This document shows positions 19,144 to 28,847 of a DNA stretch of 64,000 bases, one piece after another. Every line of letters starts with the position of its first letter. The stretch's first letter is position 1. Below the pieces are notes generated by a model. It searched no databases and was not told where the DNA came from. It worked only from the letters and a program-made list of their open reading frames with translations. This DNA is from an uncultured Bacteroidales bacterium (GTDB taxonomy: Bacteria; Bacteroidota; Bacteroidia; Bacteroidales; Paludibacteraceae). A program made the position numbers and the translations under genes. Where the stretch lies: positions 124,001 to 188,000 of the forward strand of contig CAMJJT010000001.1 in the NCBI GenBank assembly GCA_946406195.1, given 5' to 3'.

Positions 19144-20326
19144 AGAATCACTCCAAGTCACGACAGATAGCCGGAAGGTCACTTCCGGCTCTATCTTTGT
19201 TGCGCTGAAAGGTGAACATTTCGACGGTAACGATTTCGTAGAGCAAGCAAAAGCGCAAGGAGCAGAGTACGTCATCTGCGGCGAGAACGCATTGATGGAG
19301 CTACAAGATTTAGCGCGCGCTTGGCGTCGCGAATTAGGATTGCCGATCTTAGCGATTACCGGTACAAACGGCAAGACAACAACCAAGGAACTGTGTGCCG
19401 CGGTGCTTAAGACGAAATACAATATCTATTACACGCAAGGCAACCTGAATAACAGTCTCGGCGTACCGCTCACCTTATTAAATATAACGCGCGCGCATGA
19501 GATGGCAATCGTAGAGATGGGAGCCAGCCATCCGGGAGACATCAAAGAGTTGGTAGAGATAGCCGAACCGAATTACGGGCTGATCACGAACGTGGGTAAG
19601 GCACACCTACAAGGTTTCGGTTCTTTCGAAGGCGTGCAAACTACTAAACGGGAGTTGTACGATTACCTCGTCGCCCATAAGGGAACTGTCTTCATTAACG
19701 AGGACAACCCTTATCTGGATAAGATGTTAGAAGAAGCAAAAAAACAAATTGTCAATTGTCAATTGTCAATTGTTAATTATTCTACGGGCACGATGCCGGA
19801 AGGCACTCATCTGGTAGGAAACTACAACGCAGAAAATATCTCTGCGGCGCTGCGCGTGGGCTTGTATTTCGGCATAGCGGAAACAAGGGCCTTAGCCGCT
19901 ATCCGCGCGTATATACCCTCTAATAACCGCTCGCAGTTGATGCAGACAGAGAGGAACATCGTAGTAATCGATGCCTACAATGCCAACCCGACTTCCATGA
20001 CCGCAGCGATTGAAGCCTTCGACCATCGAGGCGCTGACTTGACCATTAACCAACGACCGAAGGCTTATATCCTCGGAGCAATGCGCGAGTTGGGCAAATA
20101 CAGCCATCTGGAGCATCAGAACATCGTGAATATCTTGCTGGAACGCAAGGCGGACAAGGTATTGTTAGTGGGTGAGGAATATAAAGAGACTACAGCTCCC
20201 TATCCTATTTTTGAAAACGTAGAGGCGCTGTGTTCCTTCCTTGAGCAAGAACCGCTCAGCGGCTATACCCTCTTGCTCAAAGGCAGTCGCAGCAACCAAT
20301 TAGAGAAAGTGATTCCGTTATTATGA
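19115..20326 (+). CDS. murF: UDP-N-acetylmuramoyl-tripeptide--D-alanyl-D-alanine ligase
   Basis: ITGTNGKTTTKEL, GNLNNSLGVPLTLL, DAYNANPTSM. Start at ATG 19115. Confidence 0.93.
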   Translation: MDWNFLIKNKESLQVTTDSRKVTSGSIFVALKGEHFDGNDFVEQAKAQGAEYVICGENALMELQDLARAWRRELGLPILAITGTNGKTTTKELCAAVLKTKYNIYYTQGNLNNSLGVPLTLLNITRAHEMAIVEMGASHPGDIKELVEIAEPNYGLITNVGKAHLQGFGSFEGVQTTKRELYDYLVAHKGTVFINEDNPYLDKMLEEAKKQIVNCQLSIVNYSTGTMPEGTHLVGNYNAENISAALRVGLYFGIAETRALAAIRAYIPSNNRSQLMQTERNIVVIDAYNANPTSMTAAIEAFDHRGADLTINQRPKAYILGAMRELGKYSHLEHQNIVNILLERKADKVLLVGEEYKETTAPYPIFENVEALCSFLEQEPLSGYTLLLKGSRSNQLEKVIPLL

Positions 20327-21204
20327 CAGAGCAAACAAACAAACATATATGGCTTCTCATCGTCCTTTTAGTGGCTGTCATCGTCGGGTTAGTTGCTTGG
20401 AACCTGACGCAGCGCAACGAACTGAACGATATAGTAGAACAGATGACGATTGAGAAAGAGGAGCTGCAAGAGGAGTACGAAGATTTAGCCATCCAGTTCG
20501 ACGGATACCAACAGATGGACATCCGCAATGACTCGTTGCAAGATCTGCTCAGCCGCGAGCAACAACGAGTACAGGACCTGCTTGAAGAGTTGCGACATAC
20601 CAAGGCATCCAACGCGCGGAAGATTGCAGAGTTGAAGAAAGAGTTGGCTACCGTCCGCATGGTCATGAAAGATTATGTACGCCAGATTGATTCGCTCAAT
20701 GCTACCAACGCGCGTTTGACTGCAGAAAACCAACAATATAGAGCGGAGAACCAGCAAGTCAAAGAGCAGAATTCTCAATTGTCAATTGTCAATTCTCAAT
20801 TGGCAGAGACGGTCACCCGCGCATCCATGATGGAGGTGACTGCCTGCACTGTAACCATGCTGAACAAAAACGACCGCAAGACACGCATGGTGAGTCATTT
20901 ATGTAAACTGCAGTTTGACTACACGATTGCTAAAAACATCACATGTACCCCCGGACTCAAAGATCTATACGTACGAGTCATGGACCCGAACGGCAATCTA
21001 CTGGGAGAGGAAGAAGAACATCTCTTTGCTTTCGAGAGCGACGAGATACCGTACTCGTTGACGCAACAGATTGAATATACCGGCGAGGTATATGAAGGCA
21101 CGTGCTATCAGGCGATGGGGAAAGCCGTTGAAGGATTCTATACCATTGACTTCTTCTGCGAAGGAAACATGATCGGTTCATTCCCCTTCCAACTGAAAAA
21201 GTAA
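20323..21204 (+). CDS. Membrane-anchored coiled-coil protein
   Basis: N-terminal TM then long coiled coil; overlaps murF stop. Confidence 0.65.
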   Translation: MTEQTNKHIWLLIVLLVAVIVGLVAWNLTQRNELNDIVEQMTIEKEELQEEYEDLAIQFDGYQQMDIRNDSLQDLLSREQQRVQDLLEELRHTKASNARKIAELKKELATVRMVMKDYVRQIDSLNATNARLTAENQQYRAENQQVKEQNSQLSIVNSQLAETVTRASMMEVTACTVTMLNKNDRKTRMVSHLCKLQFDYTIAKNITCTPGLKDLYVRVMDPNGNLLGEEEEHLFAFESDEIPYSLTQQIEYTGEVYEGTCYQAMGKAVEGFYTIDFFCEGNMIGSFPFQLKK

Positions 21205-21399
21205 ATAAATTAGCAGATTTTTGCCAAAATATTTGGTCAATTCAAAAAAAAGCAGTAATTTTGCACGCTTTTTCGTGAAAAAGCAAGTAAATCCGGCGAA
21301 GTTGTGATCCATGCGATACTCCTTTAGCCGACATTGTTTAACTCCCATTTGTTAAATGGTCCAACGGCCAATGACAAATGGCCAACGACACATTAAATC

Positions 21400-21669
21400 A
21401 TGTATTTAACTTCTGAGAAGAAAGCGGAGTTGTTCGCTAAGTACGGCAACGACGCAAAAAACACCGGTTCTGCTGAGAGCCAAATCGCTTTGTTCACCTT
21501 CCGTATCAACCACCTGACCGAGCACCTGAAGGAAAACCGCAAGGACTTCGGTACAGAGCGTGCGCTGACCGCATTGGTAGGTAAACGTCGTCGTATGCTG
21601 GATTATCTGAAGGCAAAAGACATTGAGCGTTACCGCGCAATCATCAAAGAACTTGGTATTCGTAAGTAA
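21400..21669 (+). CDS. rpsO: 30S ribosomal protein S15
   Basis: GSAESQIALFTFRINHLTEHLKENRKDFGTERALTALVGKRRRMLDYLK. Confidence 0.97.
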   Translation: MYLTSEKKAELFAKYGNDAKNTGSAESQIALFTFRINHLTEHLKENRKDFGTERALTALVGKRRRMLDYLKAKDIERYRAIIKELGIRK

Positions 21670-21692
21670 TTTTACGAAAAAATCAGAGAAAA

Positions 21693-21748
21693 GAATGGCA
21701 TACCCTTGCGTATGTCATTTTTTTTGTGTATCTTTGCAGCCGCAAAGA
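21693..21748 (+). promoter_or_regulatory. Palindrome + promoter module upstream of hflX
   Basis: aatggcatac-cctt-gcgtatgtcattttttttgtgTATCTTTGcagccg. Confidence 0.8.
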
Positions 21749-21750
21749 TT

Positions 21751-23049
21751 ATGATAGAGATAAAAACGTACATAGAGCACGCGGTGTTGGTCGGACTGAT
21801 CACTCCGAGCCAGCCGGAAGACCGCACAAAAGAATACCTCGACGAGTTGGCATTCCTCGCCGACACGCATGGTATTGTGCCCGTCAAACGGTTTACTCAG
21901 CGCTTGGATCAGCCCAATACGGCTACGTATGTCGGCGAAGGAAAGTTAGAGGAGATTGACCAATTTATTCAAACCTCTCCCCTGCCCTCCCCTCAAGGGA
22001 GGGAGACCGTCATTGATGTGGTGATCTTTGACGATGAGTTGAGTCCGAGACAGATTCGAAACATAGAGAAAGCGCTGAACCACAAGGGCAAGCCGGACGT
22101 GCGTGTGATCGACCGAACGATATTGATTTTGGAGATTTTCCTCCAACGTGCGCAGACCTCGTACGCGAAGACGCAGGTGGAGATGGCCCATCTGCAATAT
22201 ATGTTGCCGCGTTTGACCCGTATGTGGTCTCACCTCGATCGTCAACGAGGCGGAGGAGGCACGAACCGTGGTATGGGTGAGACCCAGATTGAGGCGGATA
22301 AGCGTGTCATCGGGCAGCGTATTGCTTTGCTGCGCGAACAACTCAAGACCATCGACAAACAGATGGCCACCCAACGCCAGCACCGCGGCAAGATGGTGCG
22401 CGTGGCGCTCGTCGGATACACCAATGTCGGCAAATCGACGCTGATGAACCTCCTCTCCAAATCCGATGTCTTTGCGGAGAATAAACTCTTTGCTACCCTT
22501 GACACCACGGTACGCAAAGTGACGATTGAGAACCTGCCGTTCCTTCTCTCCGACACCGTTGGTTTCATTCGCAAACTGCCGCACCATCTTGTCGAATCCT
22601 TCAAATCAACGCTGGACGAAGTGCGCGAAGCGGATCTGTTAATCCACGTGGTGGATATATCGCACCCAAATTTTGAGGAACAATACAATGTGGTGGAGCA
22701 AACAATACAGGAGATAACCTCACCCCAACCCTCTCCACAAGAGAGGGAGAAGGGGAGGTCAGGAGGGGTTTCGATTCCCCACATCGTGGTGTTCAATAAG
22801 ATAGATAATTTTAAATACACCCCGAAAGAAGAGGATGACCTCACGCCGATGCAGCGGGAGAATTATTCCTTGGCGGATTTGCAGAAGACGTGGATGGCGC
22901 GGCTGGGTGAGGATTGCATATTCATTTCCGCAAAAAACAAAGAGAACATAGACGCTTTGCGTACGCTAATGTACGATCGTATAAAAGCGATTCACGTGAA
23001 GCGCTATCCGTATAATGATTTCTTATTTCAAAACTATGAGGACAGTTGA
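21751..23049 (+). CDS. hflX: GTPase HflX
   Basis: ERDRTILILEIF-like region (VIDRTILILEIFLQRAQT), GYTNVGKSTLMNLL, DTVGFIRKLPHHLVESFKSTLDE. Start at 21751. Confidence 0.94.
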   Translation: MIEIKTYIEHAVLVGLITPSQPEDRTKEYLDELAFLADTHGIVPVKRFTQRLDQPNTATYVGEGKLEEIDQFIQTSPLPSPQGRETVIDVVIFDDELSPRQIRNIEKALNHKGKPDVRVIDRTILILEIFLQRAQTSYAKTQVEMAHLQYMLPRLTRMWSHLDRQRGGGGTNRGMGETQIEADKRVIGQRIALLREQLKTIDKQMATQRQHRGKMVRVALVGYTNVGKSTLMNLLSKSDVFAENKLFATLDTTVRKVTIENLPFLLSDTVGFIRKLPHHLVESFKSTLDEVREADLLIHVVDISHPNFEEQYNVVEQTIQEITSPQPSPQEREKGRSGGVSIPHIVVFNKIDNFKYTPKEEDDLTPMQRENYSLADLQKTWMARLGEDCIFISAKNKENIDALRTLMYDRIKAIHVKRYPYNDFLFQNYEDS

Positions 23050-23581
23050 CGAACAAGGTTATCATTTTGAAGAGTGGTTAACCCCTCAACAAATAGCGAA
23101 AGATGTGTCTCAAGTAGCAGATCGCATCAGTAACGATTATCACGACAAAGAACCGCTCTTTGTGGTTATTTTGAACGGTGCTTTTGTCTTTGCGGCAGAC
23201 TTGATGCGCGCGCTCAAGGGGGTACGTTGCGAAGTGACGTTCATTCGCGTCAGTTCCTATTGGGGCATGTCTTCTACGGGGCAGTTGGAGTTTATCGTGC
23301 CCTTACAGCAAGTAGTGGAAAACCGCGATGTGATTATCGTGGAGGACGTAGTAGATTCCGGTCTGACCATTCATCAGCTCAAGGCGCACATGAGGGCGCA
23401 GGGCGCTAACTCGGTCAAAGTAGCTACGATGCTCTTCAAACCCAATAAGTTAGAGTACGACGATGCCAAACCGGATTATATCGGACATGAGATAACCGAT
23501 GAGTTCGTTATTGGTTACGGGCTTGATTTTGACGGATTTGTGCGAAACTTGGACGCCATTTACAAAGTGAAACAGTCGTAA
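23036..23581 (+). CDS. hpt: Hypoxanthine phosphoribosyltransferase
   Basis: VIIVEDVVDSGLTIHQL PRPP motif. Confidence 0.92.
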   Translation: MRTVDEQGYHFEEWLTPQQIAKDVSQVADRISNDYHDKEPLFVVILNGAFVFAADLMRALKGVRCEVTFIRVSSYWGMSSTGQLEFIVPLQQVVENRDVIIVEDVVDSGLTIHQLKAHMRAQGANSVKVATMLFKPNKLEYDDAKPDYIGHEITDEFVIGYGLDFDGFVRNLDAIYKVKQS

Positions 23582-23645
23582 TAACGACTTATCGTAATAT
23601 CGTAATACCAAACAAATTATTAATAACAATTTAACATTAATCACC

Positions 23646-25433
23646 ATGAACGAAGAATTGAAAAAAGTAATGGAGGTTGCTGAGGTATGGACCAAGGAGC
23701 CTTTTGACGCGGAGACCCGCGCACAAGTGAAAGCCATGATGGATGCAGAGGACAAAACGGAACTCCTCGATGCGTTCTATCGTACGCTTGAATTCGGTAC
23801 CGGCGGTCTGCGTGGTATCATGGGACCGGGTACCAACCGGATGAACAAATATATCGTTGCCATGGCTACCCAAGGCTATGCCAACTACATGCTCAAAGTG
23901 CAACGCGAAGGCGGTTTTGACCATGTGCAGGACGGTCGTGTAGCGGTTGTAGTGGGACATGACTGCCGTAATAACGGACGTCTCTTTGCCGAGACCGTAG
24001 CGAACATTTTCTCCGCTAACGGCATTAAGGTCTATCTCTTCGAATCTCTTCGTCCGACGCCGGAGGTTTCCTTCGCTATCCGTCATCTCAAATGTCAGGG
24101 TGGTGTGAACGTAACGGCTTCTCACAACCCGAAGGAATACAATGGCTACAAGGCATACTGGGAGGATGGTTCGCAGGTTCTTCAGCCGCATGACCAGGGT
24201 ATCATCGACGAAGTGAACAAAGTAACCCTCGCGGATGTTAAATGGGAGGCTAACAAAGACCTCATCGAGATCATCGGCGGCGAAATGGACTACGACTACA
24301 TGATGGCTGTGAAGGACGTCATGATTGACCAAGACTCGATCCTCCGCCAAAAAGACCTCAATATCGTTTATACCCCGATGCACGGTGCCGGACGTCAGAT
24401 TGTACCGATGTGTCTGCGTTCATGGGGATTCCAGAACATCCACGTGGTACCCGAGCAGATGGTCATCGACGGTAATTTCCCGACGGTTGTTTCCCCAAAC
24501 CCAGAGAACGCAGAGGCAATGACCCTTGGTATGAAACTCGGTACGAAGCTTGGCGCTGACCTCGTGATCGCTTCCGATCCGGACGCTGACCGTATCGCGA
24601 TTGTATGCCGTAACGACAAGGGAGAGTGGGTTATCATCAATGGTAACCAGACCAACATTATGTACCATTATTACATTATCAATAACATGAAGCGACTGGG
24701 TAAGATGCGCGATGACATGTATATCGTCAAGACCATTGTTACCTCTGAGCTCATCCGTAAGATAGCGGACGCGCAAGGCGTGACGCTTACCGACGAATAC
24801 ACCGGCTTCAAATGGATTGCCAATCGTATTCGTATGTGGGAAGGCAAGCGCAAATACATCGGTGGTGGTGAAGAGTCCTTCGGCTTCCTGCCGTACGACG
24901 CTGTACGCGATAAATGCTCGCCTTCGGCTATCTGCCTCATCTGCGAGATCGCTGCGTACGCGAAGGATAATGGTATGACGCTGTATGATTACCTCCTCAA
25001 GATCTACGCAGACTACGGCTTCCAACGCGAGACGACCATCAATGTCGTTCGTCCGGGTAAGACAGGTGCTGAGGAGATTCAGCAAATGATGAAGGACTAC
25101 CGCGCTAACGCTCCGAAAGAGATTGCCGGCGAGAAAGTATGCCTCATCAAGGACTACAAGACCCTCAAACAATGCAAGCTGGAGAACGGTCAATGGGTTG
25201 AGAGCGACATCGAGATGCCGCTGAACGCAACGAGTAACGTACTCCAGTACTTTACTGAGGGTGGTCTCAAGGTGTCCGTTCGTCCGTCCGGAACAGAGCC
25301 GAAGATTAAGTTCTACTTTGAGATTCCGGTGAAGACCGAACTCGGTAAGCCGTTCACAGGCGCTGACTACGAGCGTTGCACCGCCGAAGCGGAAGCACGT
25401 GTACCGGCTATCAAAGAGAGTTTAGGTTTGTAG
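23646..25433 (+). CDS. Phosphoglucomutase / phosphomannomutase family
   Basis: GTGGLRGIMGPGTNRMN, TASHNPKEYNGYK, ASDPDADRIAI, VRPSGTEPKIKFY. Confidence 0.94.
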   Translation: MNEELKKVMEVAEVWTKEPFDAETRAQVKAMMDAEDKTELLDAFYRTLEFGTGGLRGIMGPGTNRMNKYIVAMATQGYANYMLKVQREGGFDHVQDGRVAVVVGHDCRNNGRLFAETVANIFSANGIKVYLFESLRPTPEVSFAIRHLKCQGGVNVTASHNPKEYNGYKAYWEDGSQVLQPHDQGIIDEVNKVTLADVKWEANKDLIEIIGGEMDYDYMMAVKDVMIDQDSILRQKDLNIVYTPMHGAGRQIVPMCLRSWGFQNIHVVPEQMVIDGNFPTVVSPNPENAEAMTLGMKLGTKLGADLVIASDPDADRIAIVCRNDKGEWVIINGNQTNIMYHYYIINNMKRLGKMRDDMYIVKTIVTSELIRKIADAQGVTLTDEYTGFKWIANRIRMWEGKRKYIGGGEESFGFLPYDAVRDKCSPSAICLICEIAAYAKDNGMTLYDYLLKIYADYGFQRETTINVVRPGKTGAEEIQQMMKDYRANAPKEIAGEKVCLIKDYKTLKQCKLENGQWVESDIEMPLNATSNVLQYFTEGGLKVSVRPSGTEPKIKFYFEIPVKTELGKPFTGADYERCTAEAEARVPAIKESLGL

Positions 25434-25581
25434 CCATTTTCGAAATCTCGTCTTTGCATTGTTTCAGCAATGTAGAGACTTCTAAGGCGAGGCGCTTGTA
25501 TTCATCCATACTAAGCGCCTCTGCTTTTTCTAACTGCTCTATCAGTTGTTCGGCGCGCTGTATTGCTTCATCGTATGTCAT
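25411..25581 (-). CDS. xseB: Exodeoxyribonuclease VII small subunit
   Basis: MTYDEAIQRAEQLIEQLEKAEALSMDEYKRLALEVSTLLKQCKDEISKMATNLNSL read on the minus strand; below ORF-track length cutoff. Confidence 0.85.
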   Translation of the reverse strand: MTYDEAIQRAEQLIEQLEKAEALSMDEYKRLALEVSTLLKQCKDEISKMATNLNSL

Positions 25582-26605
25582 AATTCAACGAATTGGAAAG
25601 GTAAGTTTCTGTTTGCTCGCATTGTGCACGTGATGAGAAAATACTTTTGAATAAATGTTTCCCGATGTCATTGCGACGACTATATTCCTCATAGTTTTCC
25701 TTTTCAAAAGCTATCTCATGGTGCGGATAACTATGAGGCGTAATATTGATATAGGTAAAAAGGGGTATGAGGTTCTCTCGCGGATCCGGATGAACCGTTT
25801 CCTCAAAACGCTCTATATTGATCTGTTCGGGAAAGAGCACAATAATACCGCGTTTCCGACATCTTTCCGCCAAAGGACGAATGACCGTTTCCAAACTGGC
25901 GGAAACGATGGTGAGATCAAAATTAGTATAGGACGAATCACCTATTTTGCGGATTGGACGCAGTTGTAATTGATTAATCGGTATATCGGCAAACAACTTG
26001 TCAAAATCGGCCAGTTCTTCCACATTATCTGCATTCATGGTATAGTTCACACGAACATTAAATGCCGGAAAATGCGCTTTCACTCGTTTGATAGACTGCA
26101 ACAACTCGAGGAATGCATCATAATTCGCGGTGGGACCCATGAGGTTCTCATACGTCTCCCGATGAATACCATGTAACGATATCGTCAATTCATCTAATCC
26201 GGCTTCGACCAGTGTGCGTAACTGTTCATAGGTAAGCCTTACCCCATTACTGGTCAAAGCGATATAAGGAATGCCGTACTGCTTGCCCTGTCTGACCAAT
26301 AATAAGGCACCCTCCGGATCCATGGTAGGCTCTGCGCCACAACCTATCTGCAGTTTGATCGTTCTATGAAAAATAGAACGCGCTATATGATGAATCTGCT
26401 CAGATGTCAATTTACCGCGTCTGCGTTTGCGCTCCTCTTCGTTACTGAAATAGCACATGCGGCAGCGATAGTTGCAGGCCAGTACGGAATCGATAAAAAC
26501 ACCGACGTAACGGCGCCTGGTAATATGCATCAACCATAATGCCGCCAATTTGATACGACTACCTCCTAATTGGGAAAAACGATGTAATAGTTGATAGATA
26601 TTCAT
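25568..26605 (-). CDS. Radical SAM protein
   Basis: DSVLACNYRCRMCYF cluster-binding motif CxxxCxxC. Confidence 0.88.
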   Translation of the reverse strand: MNIYQLLHRFSQLGGSRIKLAALWLMHITRRRYVGVFIDSVLACNYRCRMCYFSNEEERKRRRGKLTSEQIHHIARSIFHRTIKLQIGCGAEPTMDPEGALLLVRQGKQYGIPYIALTSNGVRLTYEQLRTLVEAGLDELTISLHGIHRETYENLMGPTANYDAFLELLQSIKRVKAHFPAFNVRVNYTMNADNVEELADFDKLFADIPINQLQLRPIRKIGDSSYTNFDLTIVSASLETVIRPLAERCRKRGIIVLFPEQINIERFEETVHPDPRENLIPLFTYINITPHSYPHHEIAFEKENYEEYSRRNDIGKHLFKSIFSSRAQCEQTETYLSNSLNYDIR

Positions 26606-26607
26606 TC

Positions 26608-27882
26608 CTACTTACCTTTTCCTTGAATAATAACTCCTACTGTAAAGAATAGTATTTTCAGATCAAGCAGCAATGACATATTCTCCACATAGACTACGTC
26701 GCAATTGAGCCGCTCTATCATTTTCTCCATCGTATCCGTATATCCTACACGGATGGGTCCCCAGCTGGTAAGTCCCGGACGCACCTTATAAAGCAGACAG
26801 TAGTAAGGCGCCTCTTTCATGATTTGCTCCACGAAATAGGGTCTCTCCGGACGCGGACCGACGATAGACATCTCGCCGCGGAGTATATTCCATAACTGCG
26901 GCAGTTCATCCAAACGGTATTTGCGTAACCATCGCCCTACCTTCGTGATACGAGGGTCATTACCCTGTGTCAGATGAGGCACTCCATCTGCCTCTGCGCC
27001 GGCTATCATCGTGCGGAACTTATAGATTTTGAAGGGCAGCCCATATAAACCAACGCGCTCTTGACTGTAGAAAATAGCACCTTTGGAGGAGCATTTGATC
27101 TGTAAGGCGATGAGTGCCACGAGCGGCAAAAGCAATACCAATCCCATCGCAGAAACCAGTACATCAAAGGCACGTTTGATACAGATCTCCGAATCACTCA
27201 TCGCTTGCTCGGTGATGCGGATCAGAGACGGCCGGTCCAGATGACCGATACGCGCCGCACCCGTGAGCATGTCATACACGCGCGGAACCATACTGATCTC
27301 ACACGAAAGCGGATACAGGCGCGCAATGACCGTATACAGTTCCCGATCGGAGTAACCTTGCGGCAAGTCGATAATCACTTCGTCTTGTTCTCCGGCAATC
27401 AGATGTTCCGTTTCCTCCATCGAGTGAATGGTCTTGGTGCGTATAATTCCACGACGACGAGAAAGAAGAGTAATCGTCAAACGCGGGATGTAACTCAACA
27501 CAAACTGCAACCCGAACAACACTCCTAACGATACGATATACTGCCGGTAATTAACAATCGGGTCGTCTATGATGATGAAGAAAAAGAAGAGCAGCGCAAT
27601 GATGCCGGCACAAACAAAAGTCCGCATAAACTCCCGCCACAATGGTTTTTGGAAAGGACGAAGGTAATAACCCGACATATAATAGATGATCAGACAAACC
27701 ACCGGATAAACCAACAGCGGGGGCCAAAAATTGAATGCCGGAATGAGCACGTCTTCCAACAAACCGACACGACCGTCATAAACCATCCAGCGGAAAATAA
27801 GGAAACACAACCACACCAATTCACTACTGATGAGGTCCGCGATCACATATCGTAACTGTTGTTTACGTCTAAGATTCATCAC
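26608..27882 (-). CDS. Polyprenyl glycosylphosphotransferase (undecaprenyl-phosphate sugar transferase)
   Basis: KRAFDVLVSAMGLVLLLP..GAIFYSQERVGLYGLPFKIYKFRTM..RLDELPQLWNILRGEMSIVGPRPE. Confidence 0.93.
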   Translation of the reverse strand: MMNLRRKQQLRYVIADLISSELVWLCFLIFRWMVYDGRVGLLEDVLIPAFNFWPPLLVYPVVCLIIYYMSGYYLRPFQKPLWREFMRTFVCAGIIALLFFFFIIIDDPIVNYRQYIVSLGVLFGLQFVLSYIPRLTITLLSRRRGIIRTKTIHSMEETEHLIAGEQDEVIIDLPQGYSDRELYTVIARLYPLSCEISMVPRVYDMLTGAARIGHLDRPSLIRITEQAMSDSEICIKRAFDVLVSAMGLVLLLPLVALIALQIKCSSKGAIFYSQERVGLYGLPFKIYKFRTMIAGAEADGVPHLTQGNDPRITKVGRWLRKYRLDELPQLWNILRGEMSIVGPRPERPYFVEQIMKEAPYYCLLYKVRPGLTSWGPIRVGYTDTMEKMIERLNCDVVYVENMSLLLDLKILFFTVGVIIQGKGK

Positions 27883-28484
27883 TCCCTTATTATTTTAAAC
27901 GACCCATCGTCGTTCACTTTAATTATACTACTCGGTTCGTGCGGACAGTCATCATCCCGTCTAAACCGGCATACATAGTCTGCGCCGTTCAGTATCGCTG
28001 CCTCTATCTCCCCGAAAAATGGTGCAGAAGGATGACCGCTGATGTTCGCGCTCGTCGATACAATCGGATGCCGCAACTGTTCACACAGCGCCTTGCTGAA
28101 CGGCTCGCTCGTGATCCGGATACCTATACTGCCGTCTCCTGCAATCAGGTTTTCCGCCAAATGCCGTGCGTTCGGATAGATGATCGTCAGCGGCTTCCCC
28201 ATTCCCTCATTTTCCGTTGCCTCCATTAGTATTTCTGCTGCTTCAGGGACATCCACGTAGTAGTTCAGTTTAGCCACCGAATCGAGCAGCACGAGCATCG
28301 ATTTGCTGTCCTCGCGTTGCTTCAAGGCATAAATCCGTTTCACCGCCTCCGCATTCGTTGCGTCGCAACCTATTCCCCACACTGTGTCGGTGGGATAAAC
28401 GATGATCCCGCCGCTTCGCAGTACACGCAATGCTTCCTGCAAATCTTCCTTATCGTAACGCTTTGCATCCATAATCGGCTGCAA
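27879..28484 (-). CDS. L-threonylcarbamoyladenylate synthase (Sua5/YciO/YrdC family)
   Basis: GGIIVYPTDTVWGIGCDATNAEAVKRIYALKQRE, STSANISGHPS. Confidence 0.92.
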   Translation of the reverse strand: MQPIMDAKRYDKEDLQEALRVLRSGGIIVYPTDTVWGIGCDATNAEAVKRIYALKQREDSKSMLVLLDSVAKLNYYVDVPEAAEILMEATENEGMGKPLTIIYPNARHLAENLIAGDGSIGIRITSEPFSKALCEQLRHPIVSTSANISGHPSAPFFGEIEAAILNGADYVCRFRRDDDCPHEPSSIIKVNDDGSFKIIRE

Positions 28485-28783
28485 AGGTACTGCTTTTTTC
28501 TGGATTACACAAATTTTTTACTGATTTTATTTACGCATACCATACTTTTGTTGTCACTTTGCTGCGGATTTAAAAATGGTCAACTAATAAATGGACCAAC
28601 GGCGGGGCAACAAACGGTTTATGTCCGTATTGCCTTCGAGATTCTTTCGAGATGAGTGCGTAATGCCCCCGATAACAACTTTATAAAACCCTCAAAAACA
28701 AATACATATGGAAAGGGGACACAAAGAGCGGTAGGCGGTAAGGAGGGAAAAAGTGTGTGTTTGAGCGGTTTTTCTCTTTTTTA

Positions 28784-28815
28784 TTTGCATATATGCAAAT
28801 TTTATTGTACCTTTG
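28784..28815 (+). promoter_or_regulatory. Promoter of the PLP decarboxylase-like gene
   Basis: TTTGcatatatgcaaa..TACCTTTG, N20 spacer. Confidence 0.8.
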
Positions 28816-28847
28816 CACGCGGAATTATCTTTAACATAAAAAATCAT

